A stretch of 37,724 nt of DNA from Firmicutes bacterium ADurb.Bin182 (lineage in GTDB: Bacteria > Bacillota > Clostridia > Christensenellales > CAG-138), in assembly GCA_002070205.1 (NCBI GenBank), contig MWCU01000050.1, positions 1 through 37,724 of the forward strand, read 5' to 3'. The notes below the pieces were generated by a model. It ran no database searches and was not told where the DNA came from. It was given only the letters and a program-made list of their open reading frames with translations. Positions within the stretch are counted from its first letter, which is position 1; each line of letters starts with the position of its first letter. This document shows, in pieces, positions 26,680 to 35,782 of the stretch. A program made the translations under genes and the position numbers.

Positions 26680-28053
26680 ATGAACGGTAACACAAAAAAG
26701 AATGCGCTGGTAGTAGGTATGGCACGCAGCGGCATATCGAGCGCGAAGCTGTTGTACAAAAACGGATGGAACGTGATCATTAATGATATCAAACGGGACA
26801 TTCCCGGTCTTTTAGAACAGCTCAGCGGCATAGAATATACCGATGCCCTTGGGATTGACCCGAAAGAGCTGATTTTTGGAATCGACCTGTTGGTGCTCAG
26901 TCCCGTAATACCGATATTTGCGCCTTTTGCGAAAGAAGCCGCAGAAAGAGGAGTAGAGGTAATCGGTGAAATAGAGCTTGGCTACCGCTATTCCAAAGGA
27001 AAATTCATTTGCGTGAGCGGCACGAACGGAAAGACTACCGCTACCGCTTTGACGGGCGAAATGTTCAGAAAGGGCGACTTTAATACGTTCGTTCTGGGCA
27101 ACATCGGCATTCCCATCGCCGAAAAAGCGATGGAGACAAAACCCGGCGACGTCATCGTGGCGGAGGTTGCTGCACTGCAGCTCGAGTCTATCAAAAAGTT
27201 CCATGCTCACGCCGCGGCCATGCTGAACATCACCGAGGATCATCTCAACCGCTTCGAGGAGTCAATGGATAAATATATCGCCGCGAAGTGCCGCTTGTTT
27301 GAAAATCAGACCTGTGACGATTTCGCAGTTTTGAATTACGATGATCCGACAGTCAGGAAGATGTCGGAATTGACCTCGGCTAAGGTGTTGTACTTTTCAA
27401 GGAAGGAACAGCCGGAAGAAGGAGTATTTATAAGGGATGATACGATAATCTGGAGATATGAAGGGAAGGAGCTTGACGTACTTAAGACAAATGAGATTCA
27501 AATCCCGGGTTTGCACAATCTTGAAAATGCGCTCGCCTGCACTGCGCTTGCGTTAAGCTCAAAAGTCCCTCTCGGAGCGGTGCAGAAAGCGCTGAAGGAA
27601 TTCCCGGGCGTCGAACACCGGATCGAATTCGTATGCGAGCATGAAGGGGTTCAGTATATCAACGATTCCAAAGGAACAAATCCCGACTCCACGATAAAAG
27701 CGGTGGAAGCTATGAAGCGCCCGACCATACTGCTTCTGGGAGTGGGTGAATATGATAAGCACAGCGATTTCTTGCCGCTCTTCAACGCATTCGGCGGAAA
27801 GGTGAAAGCGGTGCTCGCCTCGGGAGTCAATGTTCCTGCCATTAAGGAATCGGCCGATAAGGCGGGTTTCACCAACCTTTTTGAATGCCGCGAAGGATTA
27901 AGGGAAATGGTAGGGCTTGCCAAATGCTTGGCGGAACCTGGAGATACAGTATTGCTCTCCCCCGCGGCGGCAAGCTGGGGGATCTATTCCGATTTTGAAG
28001 AGCGGGGGCGGCATTTCAAGCAAATCGTACACGAAATATGCCGCACAGAGTAA
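26680..28053 (+). CDS. murD: UDP-MurNAc-L-alanine:D-glutamate ligase MurD
   Basis: MurD adds D-glutamate to UDP-MurNAc-L-Ala with ATP in the cytosol. The 457-residue Mur ligase has an N-terminal Rossmann-like UDP-binding domain (NALVVGMARSGIS), the ATP motif VSGTNGKTTA near residue 109, NITEDHLNR and the late YINDSKGTNPDST, which is typical of MurD. The ATG at 26680 is set by GGAGG eight bases upstream; the frame is open for 38 codons before it but that part shows no similarity to the family. Substrate order in the cluster is murE-mraY-murD-ftsW. Confidence 0.95.
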   Translation: MNGNTKKNALVVGMARSGISSAKLLYKNGWNVIINDIKRDIPGLLEQLSGIEYTDALGIDPKELIFGIDLLVLSPVIPIFAPFAKEAAERGVEVIGEIELGYRYSKGKFICVSGTNGKTTATALTGEMFRKGDFNTFVLGNIGIPIAEKAMETKPGDVIVAEVAALQLESIKKFHAHAAAMLNITEDHLNRFEESMDKYIAAKCRLFENQTCDDFAVLNYDDPTVRKMSELTSAKVLYFSRKEQPEEGVFIRDDTIIWRYEGKELDVLKTNEIQIPGLHNLENALACTALALSSKVPLGAVQKALKEFPGVEHRIEFVCEHEGVQYINDSKGTNPDSTIKAVEAMKRPTILLLGVGEYDKHSDFLPLFNAFGGKVKAVLASGVNVPAIKESADKAGFTNLFECREGLREMVGLAKCLAEPGDTVLLSPAAASWGIYSDFEERGRHFKQIVHEICRTE

Positions 28054-28095
28054 GCGAAAGGCTTATGTTATTTTAAATCATGGAAGAGGATCGGT

Positions 28096-29211
28096 ATGGA
28101 GAAGAGAACCGCGGGCGAAAAAGGTAGTCTGGGACATATGGATTTTTCCATATTTTTCGCCGTTCTCTTAATTTGCGCTTTCGGGCTTGTGATGGTGTTT
28201 TCGGCAAGTTATTACTATGCGCAGTCGGAGTGGCACGACGGTTACTATTTTGTAAAAAAACAGATTCAATACCTTGTGCTTGGATTCATATGCATGCTTG
28301 TGCTTTCCCGCATCGATTACCATAAGCTCGAGAAGTTAAAAACAGCGGGCATGCTGCTCTCAATAGCCCTTCTTATCGCGGTCCTGCTTTTCGGGGAGGA
28401 ACGCAACGGCGCCAAACGCTGGCTGGAAATAGCGGGTCAAGGCTTCCAGCCGTCCGAATTCTGCAAGTTCGCAATGATGCTTTATATCGTATCATTCATG
28501 GCGAAGTATCCTTCGCGCATGAAGGATTTCGCGCACGGCGTCGTTCCCGTTCTGTTGATGATACTCATCATCTGCGGCCTTATTATGCTCCAGCCGAACA
28601 TGTCCATGGCCGTCAGCATTGCGCTGATGGGCGGCGTACTGCTGTTTATGGGCGGAGCGCGAATCAGCCATTTGCTCATATTAGCCGTTGCAGCGGTGCC
28701 GATGTTTTTCCTGCTGTCACTGGAAGAGTACCGCTGGGCGCGCGTCACAATATTTACGGATCCGTGGAAGGATCCCCTGGGAAGCGGACATCAGCTTATT
28801 CAATCTCTTTATGCTTTGGGTTCGGGAGGACTTTTCGGGCAGGGATTGAATTACAGCCGGCAGAAGCTTCTTTACCTGACTTACGGAGAAAGCGATTTTA
28901 TTTTTTCCATAATCGGGGAAGAGCTCGGGTTCATCGGCTGTGTTTTGGTTATGTCCGCGTATTTCTTTTTGATCTATCGCGGAATCCGCACGGCGCTTAA
29001 GTGCAAGGACAGGTTCGGAAGCCTTCTGGCCGGCGGTATCACCGTAGTGCTTGCCATTCAGGTAGCGGTAAACATAGGTGTTGCCACAAGTTCGATCCCG
29101 CCTACGGGCCAGACCCTGCCTTTTATCAGCGCAGGAGGGACTTCTCTGTTTATTTTTCTTGCCGCTGTCGGCGTTTTGCTGAACGTCTCCAGGAATACCG
29201 CCCGCATATGA
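28096..29211 (+). CDS. ftsW: SEDS peptidoglycan glycosyltransferase FtsW/SpoVE
   Basis: FtsW polymerises lipid II at the septum together with its class B PBP. The 371-residue integral membrane protein has about ten hydrophobic segments and the SEDS motifs GAKRWLEIAGQGFQPSEF, YGESDFIFSIIGEELG and IPPTGQTLPFISAGGTS. In Bacillus the gene at this site is spoVE; sequence alone does not separate FtsW from SpoVE. A GAGGATCGGT site precedes the ATG. MurG, usually next, is absent and murA follows. Confidence 0.94.
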   Translation: MEKRTAGEKGSLGHMDFSIFFAVLLICAFGLVMVFSASYYYAQSEWHDGYYFVKKQIQYLVLGFICMLVLSRIDYHKLEKLKTAGMLLSIALLIAVLLFGEERNGAKRWLEIAGQGFQPSEFCKFAMMLYIVSFMAKYPSRMKDFAHGVVPVLLMILIICGLIMLQPNMSMAVSIALMGGVLLFMGGARISHLLILAVAAVPMFFLLSLEEYRWARVTIFTDPWKDPLGSGHQLIQSLYALGSGGLFGQGLNYSRQKLLYLTYGESDFIFSIIGEELGFIGCVLVMSAYFFLIYRGIRTALKCKDRFGSLLAGGITVVLAIQVAVNIGVATSSIPPTGQTLPFISAGGTSLFIFLAAVGVLLNVSRNTARI

Positions 29212-29217
29212 CACGAT

Positions 29218-29233
29218 TGCATTCGAGAATGCA
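29218..29233. repeat. Short inverted repeat before murA
   Basis: TGCATTC-GA-GAATGCA is a perfect seven-base inverted repeat starting seven bases after the ftsW stop. No T-run follows directly, so it is not a terminator. With TTGCAT at 29217 it overlaps a weak -35-like site. It could be a protein-binding site or chance. Confidence 0.25.
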
Positions 29234-29288
29234 TATCATGAAAATGTGTTGATAGCAATTTTTTTGGCGGCATTCCGGAGGTGAAAAC

Positions 29289-30542
29289 ATGTCGAGGCTG
29301 GTAGTTCAGGGCGGAAAAAAGCTAAAAGGAAGCATTGAAGTGCCCGGAGCGAAAAATGCGGTGCTTCCGATATTAGCGGCCAGCTTGCTCTCAACAAAAC
29401 CTATAAGACTTGAACACTGTCCTCATTTGTTGGACGTTGATAATATGCTTCTTATATTGAGGTATTTGGGCTGCAGCGCGGAGTGGGACCAGGATTCGCT
29501 CGTTATAAACGCCGCCTCGGCCGATAAATGCGTGATGCCCGATCATCTTGCCAAGGAGCTCAGATCGTCTATTTTTATGCTTGGGCCCGTGCTCGGCAGA
29601 TTTAAAAAGGCGCTGTTTTCTTATCCGGGAGGGTGTGAAATCGGTCATCGTCCCATCGACTTGCATCTGCACGGCCTGAGCGCATTGAACGTCCGCATAG
29701 TCGAGGAACACGGTCATATTATCTGTGACGGAAAAGAGCTCACCGGGGCTTCGATCCATCTCGACTATCCCAGCGTGGGCGCAACGGAGAACCTGATGAT
29801 GGCTGCAGTCGCCGCGAAGGGTCAGAGCATGATCTTTAATGCGGCAAGAGAGCCTGAAATTGAGGATCTTCAGAATTTTCTGAATCTGATGGGCTGCCAG
29901 GTATCAGGAGCCGGAACTTCCACCATTGCCATAAACGGCGGATTTGAACCCTGCCCCGTGACCTACCGCATAATTCCGGACAGAATAGTGACAGGAACGC
30001 TTATGTGCGCGGCAGCCATTACCGGCGGTGATATACAATTATATAACATTCGGCCTGCACATCTCGGGAGCATTGTCAGCAAGCTGAGGGAAGCCGGCTG
30101 CGCTATAGACGTTTATGCAGATTCACTGCGCATAAGAGGCCCGCACAGGCCGCGTGAATTAAAGCTGGTTGAAACGCTTCCGCATCCCGGTTTTCCGACT
30201 GATATGCAGGCACAAGTATTCGCGCTTTGTACTATAGCAGACGGAACGAGCATTATTGTGGAAAATGTTTTTGAGAACAGGTTTAAGCATGCGTCAGAGC
30301 TTGCGCGCATGGGCGCGGTTTCGATGCTTAAGGATCGTACGGCCATAATAAGAGGCGTGCCGAGATTGACGGGCGCTCAGGTTACCGCAAGGGACCTGAG
30401 GGGCGGAGCGGCGCTGGTGCTTGCAGGCCTTTGCGCCGACGGTACGACGGTAGTCAATTCCGCCGAGCATATCGACAGGGGATATGAGCGGCTCGAGAAT
30501 ATGCTGAACTCGCTCGGAGCGGAAGTATATCGGGAAAACTGA
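29289..30542 (+). CDS. murA: UDP-N-acetylglucosamine 1-carboxyvinyltransferase MurA
   Basis: MurA transfers enolpyruvate from PEP to UDP-GlcNAc, the first committed peptidoglycan step, and is the fosfomycin target. The 417-residue protein has the N-terminal PGAKNAVLPILAA (Lys22-Asn23) and the active-site loop SYPGGCEIGHRPIDLH with Cys116, the residue modified by fosfomycin. CCGGAGGTG lies before the ATG. In B. subtilis murAA is elsewhere; several Clostridia have murA in the dcw cluster in place of murB. Confidence 0.96.
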   Translation: MSRLVVQGGKKLKGSIEVPGAKNAVLPILAASLLSTKPIRLEHCPHLLDVDNMLLILRYLGCSAEWDQDSLVINAASADKCVMPDHLAKELRSSIFMLGPVLGRFKKALFSYPGGCEIGHRPIDLHLHGLSALNVRIVEEHGHIICDGKELTGASIHLDYPSVGATENLMMAAVAAKGQSMIFNAAREPEIEDLQNFLNLMGCQVSGAGTSTIAINGGFEPCPVTYRIIPDRIVTGTLMCAAAITGGDIQLYNIRPAHLGSIVSKLREAGCAIDVYADSLRIRGPHRPRELKLVETLPHPGFPTDMQAQVFALCTIADGTSIIVENVFENRFKHASELARMGAVSMLKDRTAIIRGVPRLTGAQVTARDLRGGAALVLAGLCADGTTVVNSAEHIDRGYERLENMLNSLGAEVYREN

Positions 30543-30567
30543 CAGGTTTTGAAAAAGAGGGCTGTCC

Positions 30568-31578
30568 ATGACAATATCCAAAAGAAATACGGCCGATAGG
30601 GCAGCAATGAGGGACAAGCATTATGAGTGCTTTCCGGATCGCAGCCGGAAAAAGGCCGCCGACCCGTCCTGCCGTCTTACAACAAAGAATCCTGGAACAA
30701 GGTACGCTCCTTCGCATAACAGGACTGACGATCCGTTTTTTGAGGGCGAAGCAACGGGTGTTGTTTTTTTGAGGGGCGCGGATAAAAAGAAGAAAAAAGG
30801 CGAAGCGCGGTCCGGAAAACTTCTCGCGCTGATCATCATCGTCATGTTTTTCGCGTCCGTTTCAGTCGCGGCCTACTTTTTAATGGTGGTAGACTCCGTA
30901 CTGGTTACGGGAGTTTCGGATGATGCTGTCCGAAGGATTATCGAGCTTTCCGGAATCGAAACCGGCAGCCATATATTGTCTGTTGACCTTAAAAAAGCAA
31001 AAGCGGCTATCGAATCGGATCCGTATTTTAAGGTCAACCGAATAGAGCGCGAATATCCCTCGAAGATAGTTATTGAAGCCGGGCAGCGCAGGGAAGCGGC
31101 TTCTATAGAATACATGGACGTGAATATCATAATAGACAATGAAGGGTATGTTTTGTTCATCGGAAAACGGGACAGCACGGAGGGACTGATAAAGGTCGAA
31201 GGGCTGCGACTTTCCGGATGTCAGGTAAACCGCAGTCTCGGCGAAACGCCGGATATATTTATATATACGCTTTTGGAGGTATTGGGAGCGCTTAAAGATG
31301 AGGATTTTCTCTCAAGCATTAAAACGCTGGAGGTATCCAATCCTCTGGATATTCGCATGACCGCAATAAACGAACTGCATATCGTCTTAGGCGAGGCCGA
31401 TCGCTTGAGCGAAAAGCTTGAATCTCTGAAGGAAGTTATGCCCGAGCTTGAAAGACGAGGATTGCTGAACGGGATATTGGACCTCAGCATAAAGGGAGCT
31501 CCGGTTTACAGCCCTGCGCCGCAAGAATCCGAGGATAATGATCCCGGTGAGGGCTCCGGGCAAGAGGGTGATGATTGA
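30568..31578 (+). CDS. ftsQ: FtsQ/DivIB cell division protein
   Basis: FtsQ (DivIB) is a bitopic membrane protein of the divisome. The 336-residue product has a long basic cytosolic part (1-83, with KKKKK near 73-77), one membrane segment (about 85-107), then a POTRA domain (about 109-180, beginning VDSVLVTGVSDDAVRRI and including SDPYFKVNRIEREYPSKIV), the FtsQ beta domain, and an acidic disordered tail (EDNDPGEGSGQEGDD). The order murA-ftsQ-ftsA-ftsZ supports the call. AGAGGG lies about ten bases before the ATG. Confidence 0.9.
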   Translation: MTISKRNTADRAAMRDKHYECFPDRSRKKAADPSCRLTTKNPGTRYAPSHNRTDDPFFEGEATGVVFLRGADKKKKKGEARSGKLLALIIIVMFFASVSVAAYFLMVVDSVLVTGVSDDAVRRIIELSGIETGSHILSVDLKKAKAAIESDPYFKVNRIEREYPSKIVIEAGQRREAASIEYMDVNIIIDNEGYVLFIGKRDSTEGLIKVEGLRLSGCQVNRSLGETPDIFIYTLLEVLGALKDEDFLSSIKTLEVSNPLDIRMTAINELHIVLGEADRLSEKLESLKEVMPELERRGLLNGILDLSIKGAPVYSPAPQESEDNDPGEGSGQEGDD

Positions 31579-31607
31579 GCCAAGACTTGCGAGCCGCGAT
31601 GAAATTC

Positions 31608-31625
31608 TTAAACATTTTTAAACAT
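31608..31625 (+). repeat. TTAAACAT direct repeat upstream of the ftsA promoter
   Basis: TTAAACAT occurs at 31608-31615 and again at 31618-31625, ten bases apart, so on the same DNA face. It lies 25 bases before the -35 region of the ftsA promoter. An AT-rich upstream element or a regulator site is possible; there is no further evidence. Confidence 0.3.
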
Positions 31626-31649
31626 ATGCGGTTGAGCGGCTGTGAGATA

Positions 31650-31679
31650 TTGCGCAGTATTTAATGTATATGGTATAGT
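31650..31679 (+). promoter_or_regulatory. Promoter before ftsA with extended -10
   Basis: TGGTATAGT (31671-31679) is an extended -10 (TGn plus TATAGT). TTGCGC eighteen bases upstream is a weak -35. It lies 62 bases before the ftsA start, in a 163-base gap with no gene, and would drive ftsA-ftsZ and possibly the next gene. Confidence 0.5.
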
Positions 31680-31741
31680 CTTGCCATAGATATACTGTCT
31701 ACTTATTCCAATATTTGGAGGTATACGGCAGAGGAGAACAA

Positions 31742-32920
31742 ATGAAAGAGCACACAGTACTTGATATCGGCAGTTCAAAGATCGTCGGCTTGAATTGCAG
31801 CGCCGAGCCGCAAGGGAACATAGTAGTTCACGGAGCCGCTATAAAAGAGTACAAGGGTTATCGCCATAAAGAATTCCTTGATGAACCCGAGCTGCAAACT
31901 GTGATCGCTGAGATTCTTGAAGAAGCGGAAACGGACTCCAAACATCGTTTACGCGACATAACAGTCGGCGTTCCGGGACCTTTCCTGCATACGGAAATTT
32001 CGCCTGCCGAAATCCGAAAAAAGAACTCGGGTATAGTGCGTCAAAAAGACGTCGATCAGCTGATGAATGATTCTTTGAGCTTTGATCAGCCCGAGGGGTA
32101 CGAGCTCATCCATTCCACTCCCATCGAATTCAAGGCGGACGGAGTAAAGCTTGCCGGTCCTCCCGCCGGGGTTCGAGCGCAACTATTAACCTCGCCGGTA
32201 TCCCATGTTTATGTTGATGCGCATTTTAGAAGCCTTGTTGACAATGCGCTCGCGAGCATAGGTTTGCAGGCCGATATGTTTGTGGGAGTGCCTCTCTCGG
32301 AAGGCCTGTTTTTGATTCCCGATGAAGAACGGCTTTACGGCGCTGTGCTTATCGATGTAGGATATACACATACCGATATCAGCCTGCTGTTTAACGCCGC
32401 ACTGATAAAGTGCATCACATTGGAAGTCGGAGGCATGCATTTTAAAAACGATCTTGTTTACGGGCTGAATTTGCTTGAATCCACCGCTGAAAACATAAAA
32501 AGACGTTATGTTTATTCGCTTGATTATCAGGACAGCATAGATAATATACGGATTCCCGGAGGCGGTACGATAAAAATAGATTATAGTGCAATACAATATA
32601 TACTTGAAGCGCGAACGAAAGAACTCGCCGATATGATCTATGGCGAATTGACCGAGCTGAATATGACGGAAGCGCCGGTCTACTTAACCGGAGGCGGAAT
32701 ATCCCTTATGCGCGGAAGCTGCGAGTTTTTGGAAAAATACATGGGAATACCGATAAAGGTGAGAATGCCGTGGATGCCGCGGCTGAGTTCGCCCAACTAT
32801 GCAAGCGCATTCGGAACGATGTCGTTCATGCTGCAGGGAAGGGAAGAAACCATAGGATGGCTTCACAGCGCGCATCAAAAATCTTTCTTGAATAGGATTA
32901 TCGATTTTTTTGCTAAATAG
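31742..32920 (+). CDS. ftsA: Cell division actin-like ATPase FtsA
   Basis: FtsA tethers FtsZ to the membrane. The 392-residue protein has the actin-fold phosphate-1 motif [12 protein letters not shown] near its start, a second phosphate loop in [26 protein letters not shown], and a C-terminal amphipathic helix ([13 protein letters not shown]) for membrane binding. Overall it is rather divergent from B. subtilis FtsA, but its position directly before ftsZ (11 bases) is decisive. The ATG at 31742 has GAGGAGA six bases upstream; a TTG at 31715 is in frame but lies in the leader. Confidence 0.92.
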   Translation: MKEHTVLDIGSSKIVGLNCSAEPQGNIVVHGAAIKEYKGYRHKEFLDEPELQTVIAEILEEAETDSKHRLRDITVGVPGPFLHTEISPAEIRKKNSGIVRQKDVDQLMNDSLSFDQPEGYELIHSTPIEFKADGVKLAGPPAGVRAQLLTSPVSHVYVDAHFRSLVDNALASIGLQADMFVGVPLSEGLFLIPDEERLYGAVLIDVGYTHTDISLLFNAALIKCITLEVGGMHFKNDLVYGLNLLESTAENIKRRYVYSLDYQDSIDNIRIPGGGTIKIDYSAIQYILEARTKELADMIYGELTELNMTEAPVYLTGGGISLMRGSCEFLEKYMGIPIKVRMPWMPRLSSPNYASAFGTMSFMLQGREETIGWLHSAHQKSFLNRIIDFFAK

Positions 32921-32931
32921 GAGGAAAAAGT

Positions 32932-34182
32932 ATGCCGATGGGTTTGGAACTGGATTTTGAAAGCGGACAGTTTGCTCAATTAAAAGTGGTGGGAGTGGGC
33001 GGAGCCGGGAACAATGCCGTAAACCGCATGATCCAATACGGATTGAGAGGCGTTGAGTTTATATCCGTAAATACGGACAAGCAGGCATTATTCTTATCGC
33101 GCGCCAATCAAAAAATCCAAATCGGGGAAAAGCTCACAAAAGGACTCGGCGCGGGCGCGGATCCCGAAATAGGCCGAAAAGCCGCGGAGGAGAGCAGGGA
33201 TTCGATACTTGAGGCATTAAGAAATGCAGATCTCGTTTTCATTACGGCGGGTATGGGCGGAGGTACCGGCACGGGAGCCGCCCCTATTGTCGCAGAGTGC
33301 GCAAAAGAACTGGGCGTATTGACCATTGGCGTTGTTACGAAGCCGTTCAGATTTGAAGGTAAGGTGCGCATGCAGAACGCGATGATAGGCATTCAAAATC
33401 TAAAGCCTATCGTTGATACGTTGATCACTATCCCGAATGATAAGCTGCTTGATGTCGTAGGAAAGGCAAGCTTAACGGAAGCCTTCAGGGTAGCGGATGA
33501 TGTTCTCCGCCAGGGCATACAGGGCATCAGCGACCTTATCGCCATACCTGCGCTTATAAATCTGGATTTTGCCGACGTAAAGACCATTATGAAAGAAAAG
33601 GGTATGGCGCATATGGGCATCGGAGTAGCTACGGGCGACAAGCGCGCGATCGAAGCCGCGCGCCAGGCGGTTGAGAGCCCGCTGCTTGAAACATCCATTA
33701 ACGGCGCTAAGGGCGTACTTTTAAATATCACCGGCGGACCCGACCTCAGCCTCATGGAAGTCAATGAGGCCTCCGCTTTGATTTCCAGCACTGCGGACTC
33801 CGATGCCAATATTATTTGGGGTGCGGGGATCGACGAGGAAATGGGAGACGCGGTGCGGATTACGGTTATAGCGACCGGATTTGAGCAGTCGGCCGAGGCT
33901 GCGGCAACCAAAAAAGATGAGAAGCGCAGCGGCGTCGTGAGGCCGGGAATCGACGCGTCGAAGCAGAAGGCGAGTCCTGTCGGTCCGAGCTTTGATGATT
34001 GGAAACCCGGAAAAGTGGACTACGGCCAGCAAAAAAGCCGGCCGCAGGAATACACTTCGCCGCTGCCTGACGGTGAGGATGTGACCCCGCATTACACCCG
34101 TTCGGATGTTCAGCGCAATTATAATCCCAAGGATAAGAATAATCTGGATCTTCCCAGTTTTCTTCGCAACCAGAAGGATTGA
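32932..34182 (+). CDS. ftsZ: Cell division protein FtsZ
   Basis: FtsZ is the tubulin-like GTPase that forms the division ring. The 416-residue protein has [15 protein letters not shown] near the start, the tubulin signature GGGTGTG (109-115), and [11 protein letters not shown] of the T7 catalytic loop region. A variable linker (about 320-400) leads to the C-terminal conserved peptide [12 protein letters not shown], which binds FtsA and other partners. GGAGG lies seven bases before ATG 32932; a second ATG follows two codons later. The gene is 17 bases from the following gene. Confidence 0.98.
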   Translation: MPMGLELDFESGQFAQLKVVGVGGAGNNAVNRMIQYGLRGVEFISVNTDKQALFLSRANQKIQIGEKLTKGLGAGADPEIGRKAAEESRDSILEALRNADLVFITAGMGGGTGTGAAPIVAECAKELGVLTIGVVTKPFRFEGKVRMQNAMIGIQNLKPIVDTLITIPNDKLLDVVGKASLTEAFRVADDVLRQGIQGISDLIAIPALINLDFADVKTIMKEKGMAHMGIGVATGDKRAIEAARQAVESPLLETSINGAKGVLLNITGGPDLSLMEVNEASALISSTADSDANIIWGAGIDEEMGDAVRITVIATGFEQSAEAAATKKDEKRSGVVRPGIDASKQKASPVGPSFDDWKPGKVDYGQQKSRPQEYTSPLPDGEDVTPHYTRSDVQRNYNPKDKNNLDLPSFLRNQKD

Positions 34183-34199
34183 TTTAGCAGGATAATCAT

Positions 34200-35672
34200 A
34201 TGAATATTCACAAATCTTCTCTGGGAGTGCGCTTTGATATGATCGCATCTCCCATTACCATGGAATTGGAACGTTGGATATGGGAAGAGGTATTCTCGGT
34301 CCTTACGGTTTTTGACGTTTCCGGGTTAAGCTTATACGGCGGCATAGTGAATCCCGCGGGCGAGAACATTTATATGTGCGTGTTTACCGGCGGCAGTTTA
34401 ACTCAGATGCGCCGCATTTTTAATAAGCTTGACAATGACGCCGGCGTAAGCATGTATCTTGCATCCACGCGTCCTTTTATTCAAAAAAACGAATTGGCTG
34501 GTATGCCGGATCTCCCGTTCCTCGGCAGGGTGCAGCATAGCGGAAAGCTCGCGGGAGGTAAGGGGCTCCCGGTGCTGATTCCGAAAAAGCACGGGAAGAG
34601 AAGGCCGGTCGGAAGAGGCATAAAGATAATGCTTGCTCCGGACGATATAAGCGCATCGCTGCCTTCGATGCTCGCAATCAAGAGGCTGACGGTTGCGGCC
34701 CGCAAGCATTTTCCGGGCGTAAAAGTCGTGCCTGTTCCGATAACACACGGGGGAGCGGGAACTGTGGACTCCGCGGTCGTCGCCTGCAACGGAGTATATA
34801 GATATACGGATATCAGAGAGGAAGACGGCGCGAAACGCCACTATAAGTACGGCGTTTTATACGGCCGCACCGGTATTATCGAGGCAGTACCGGGGAGAAC
34901 CTCGACAGGTACTGGCGAATTGATAAGGCGCGTCCTCGATGAAGGCCTTAAGGATATCGTTATAGGCATGGGAACATGGAATGCCGAGGATTGCGGTATA
35001 GGATGCGCAAGGGCGCTGGGCGTTAAGTTTTTTGATTCGAACGACAATGAGCTCTCGGAATTCGATGTCGACCGCATCAGAAAGATAGACACTGAATATA
35101 TCCATTCGCGGATTGCCGCTGCTCAGTTTACGATAATGCGCGGGGTAAACGACGGATCGCCGGATGAATCCTCCCCTTCCGGGTACCCGGAGCTTATTAA
35201 GCTTGTAAACGAAATAAACGGGAACACGGCCGGTGAGAACACGAATATTTCTTATGCTTTACTTTCAGCGATACTGAACGCAAAAATCAAGCCGTCCACC
35301 GAAGCGCTGTTTGATTCTGTTGATTTCAATGCCCTCGTTAAGGGCGTGGCGCTTATAGTGACGGGCGAGGGAAGGCTTACGGAGGGCAAATCGGATGTAA
35401 CAGGCACTATTTTGCGAAGCCTGTCAGGCCGAAAAGTGCCCATAGCCGTCATTTCGGATTGCATGGAACCGCATGACTCGGTCGACCCCGTGAATATCGG
35501 CACAATGTATACGATAAATTCTCTGATGGACAAAGACGAGGCCGTCAGGCGTTCCGAGGAACTTTTTGACGATGCCGCCGACAGGATGTTCCGATTTATC
35601 CGTATCGGCCGTGATGTGGAAAGGATAGGCGCGCCGAAAAAGCGCACCATCAATATATTTAAAAAGTTTTGA
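34200..35672 (+). CDS. Glycerate-kinase-like protein with unrecognised N-terminal segment
   Basis: The 490-residue protein has two parts. Residues 1-139 match nothing I know; they contain SLYGGIVNPAGENIYMCVF and a basic linker (KKHGKRRPVGRG, 129-140). Residues 141-442 follow the GarK/GlxK glycerate kinase family: IKIMLAPDDISASLPSM, PITHGGAGTVDSAV, TSTGTGELI, VIGMGTWNAEDCG, VTGEGRLTEGKSD. Key motifs are altered: family PVADGGEGT is PITHGGAGT (Asp and Glu lost) and GIGGSATNDGG is GMGTWNAEDCG. The middle region (NPLxGPxGA..GPQKGA) is shortened. Glycerate kinase activity is therefore doubtful; a pseudoenzyme or a changed substrate is possible. AGGA lies before the ATG, 17 bases after ftsZ, suggesting co-transcription. 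Confidence 0.8.
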   Translation: MNIHKSSLGVRFDMIASPITMELERWIWEEVFSVLTVFDVSGLSLYGGIVNPAGENIYMCVFTGGSLTQMRRIFNKLDNDAGVSMYLASTRPFIQKNELAGMPDLPFLGRVQHSGKLAGGKGLPVLIPKKHGKRRPVGRGIKIMLAPDDISASLPSMLAIKRLTVAARKHFPGVKVVPVPITHGGAGTVDSAVVACNGVYRYTDIREEDGAKRHYKYGVLYGRTGIIEAVPGRTSTGTGELIRRVLDEGLKDIVIGMGTWNAEDCGIGCARALGVKFFDSNDNELSEFDVDRIRKIDTEYIHSRIAAAQFTIMRGVNDGSPDESSPSGYPELIKLVNEINGNTAGENTNISYALLSAILNAKIKPSTEALFDSVDFNALVKGVALIVTGEGRLTEGKSDVTGTILRSLSGRKVPIAVISDCMEPHDSVDPVNIGTMYTINSLMDKDEAVRRSEELFDDAADRMFRFIRIGRDVERIGAPKKRTINIFKKF

Positions 35673-35721
35673 CTTTCTTGGTATACCGGATTACTATTTT
35701 TAGGGTATTATGGCGAATGCG

Positions 35722-35759
35722 TTGACAATCCGGACGGCTTAAGTCATCATATGTATGAT
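35722..35759 (+). promoter_or_regulatory. Promoter and palindromic operator before the marR-type gene
   Basis: A perfect TTGACA (35722-35727) is followed after 17 bases by CATCAT (35745-35750, four of six). The -10 overlaps a perfect palindrome ATCATA-TG-TATGAT (35746-35759). A regulator bound there would block the promoter, and MarR proteins commonly bind such palindromes at their own promoters. The palindrome ends 23 bases before the start codon. Confidence 0.5.
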
Positions 35760-35782
35760 TAACGAGCCGGAAGGAAGAGAAT

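Noticed and set aside
29218..29233. Terminator after ftsW
   Set aside because: The TGCATTC/GAATGCA repeat is short, with a two-base loop, and no T-run follows, so it should not terminate transcription.
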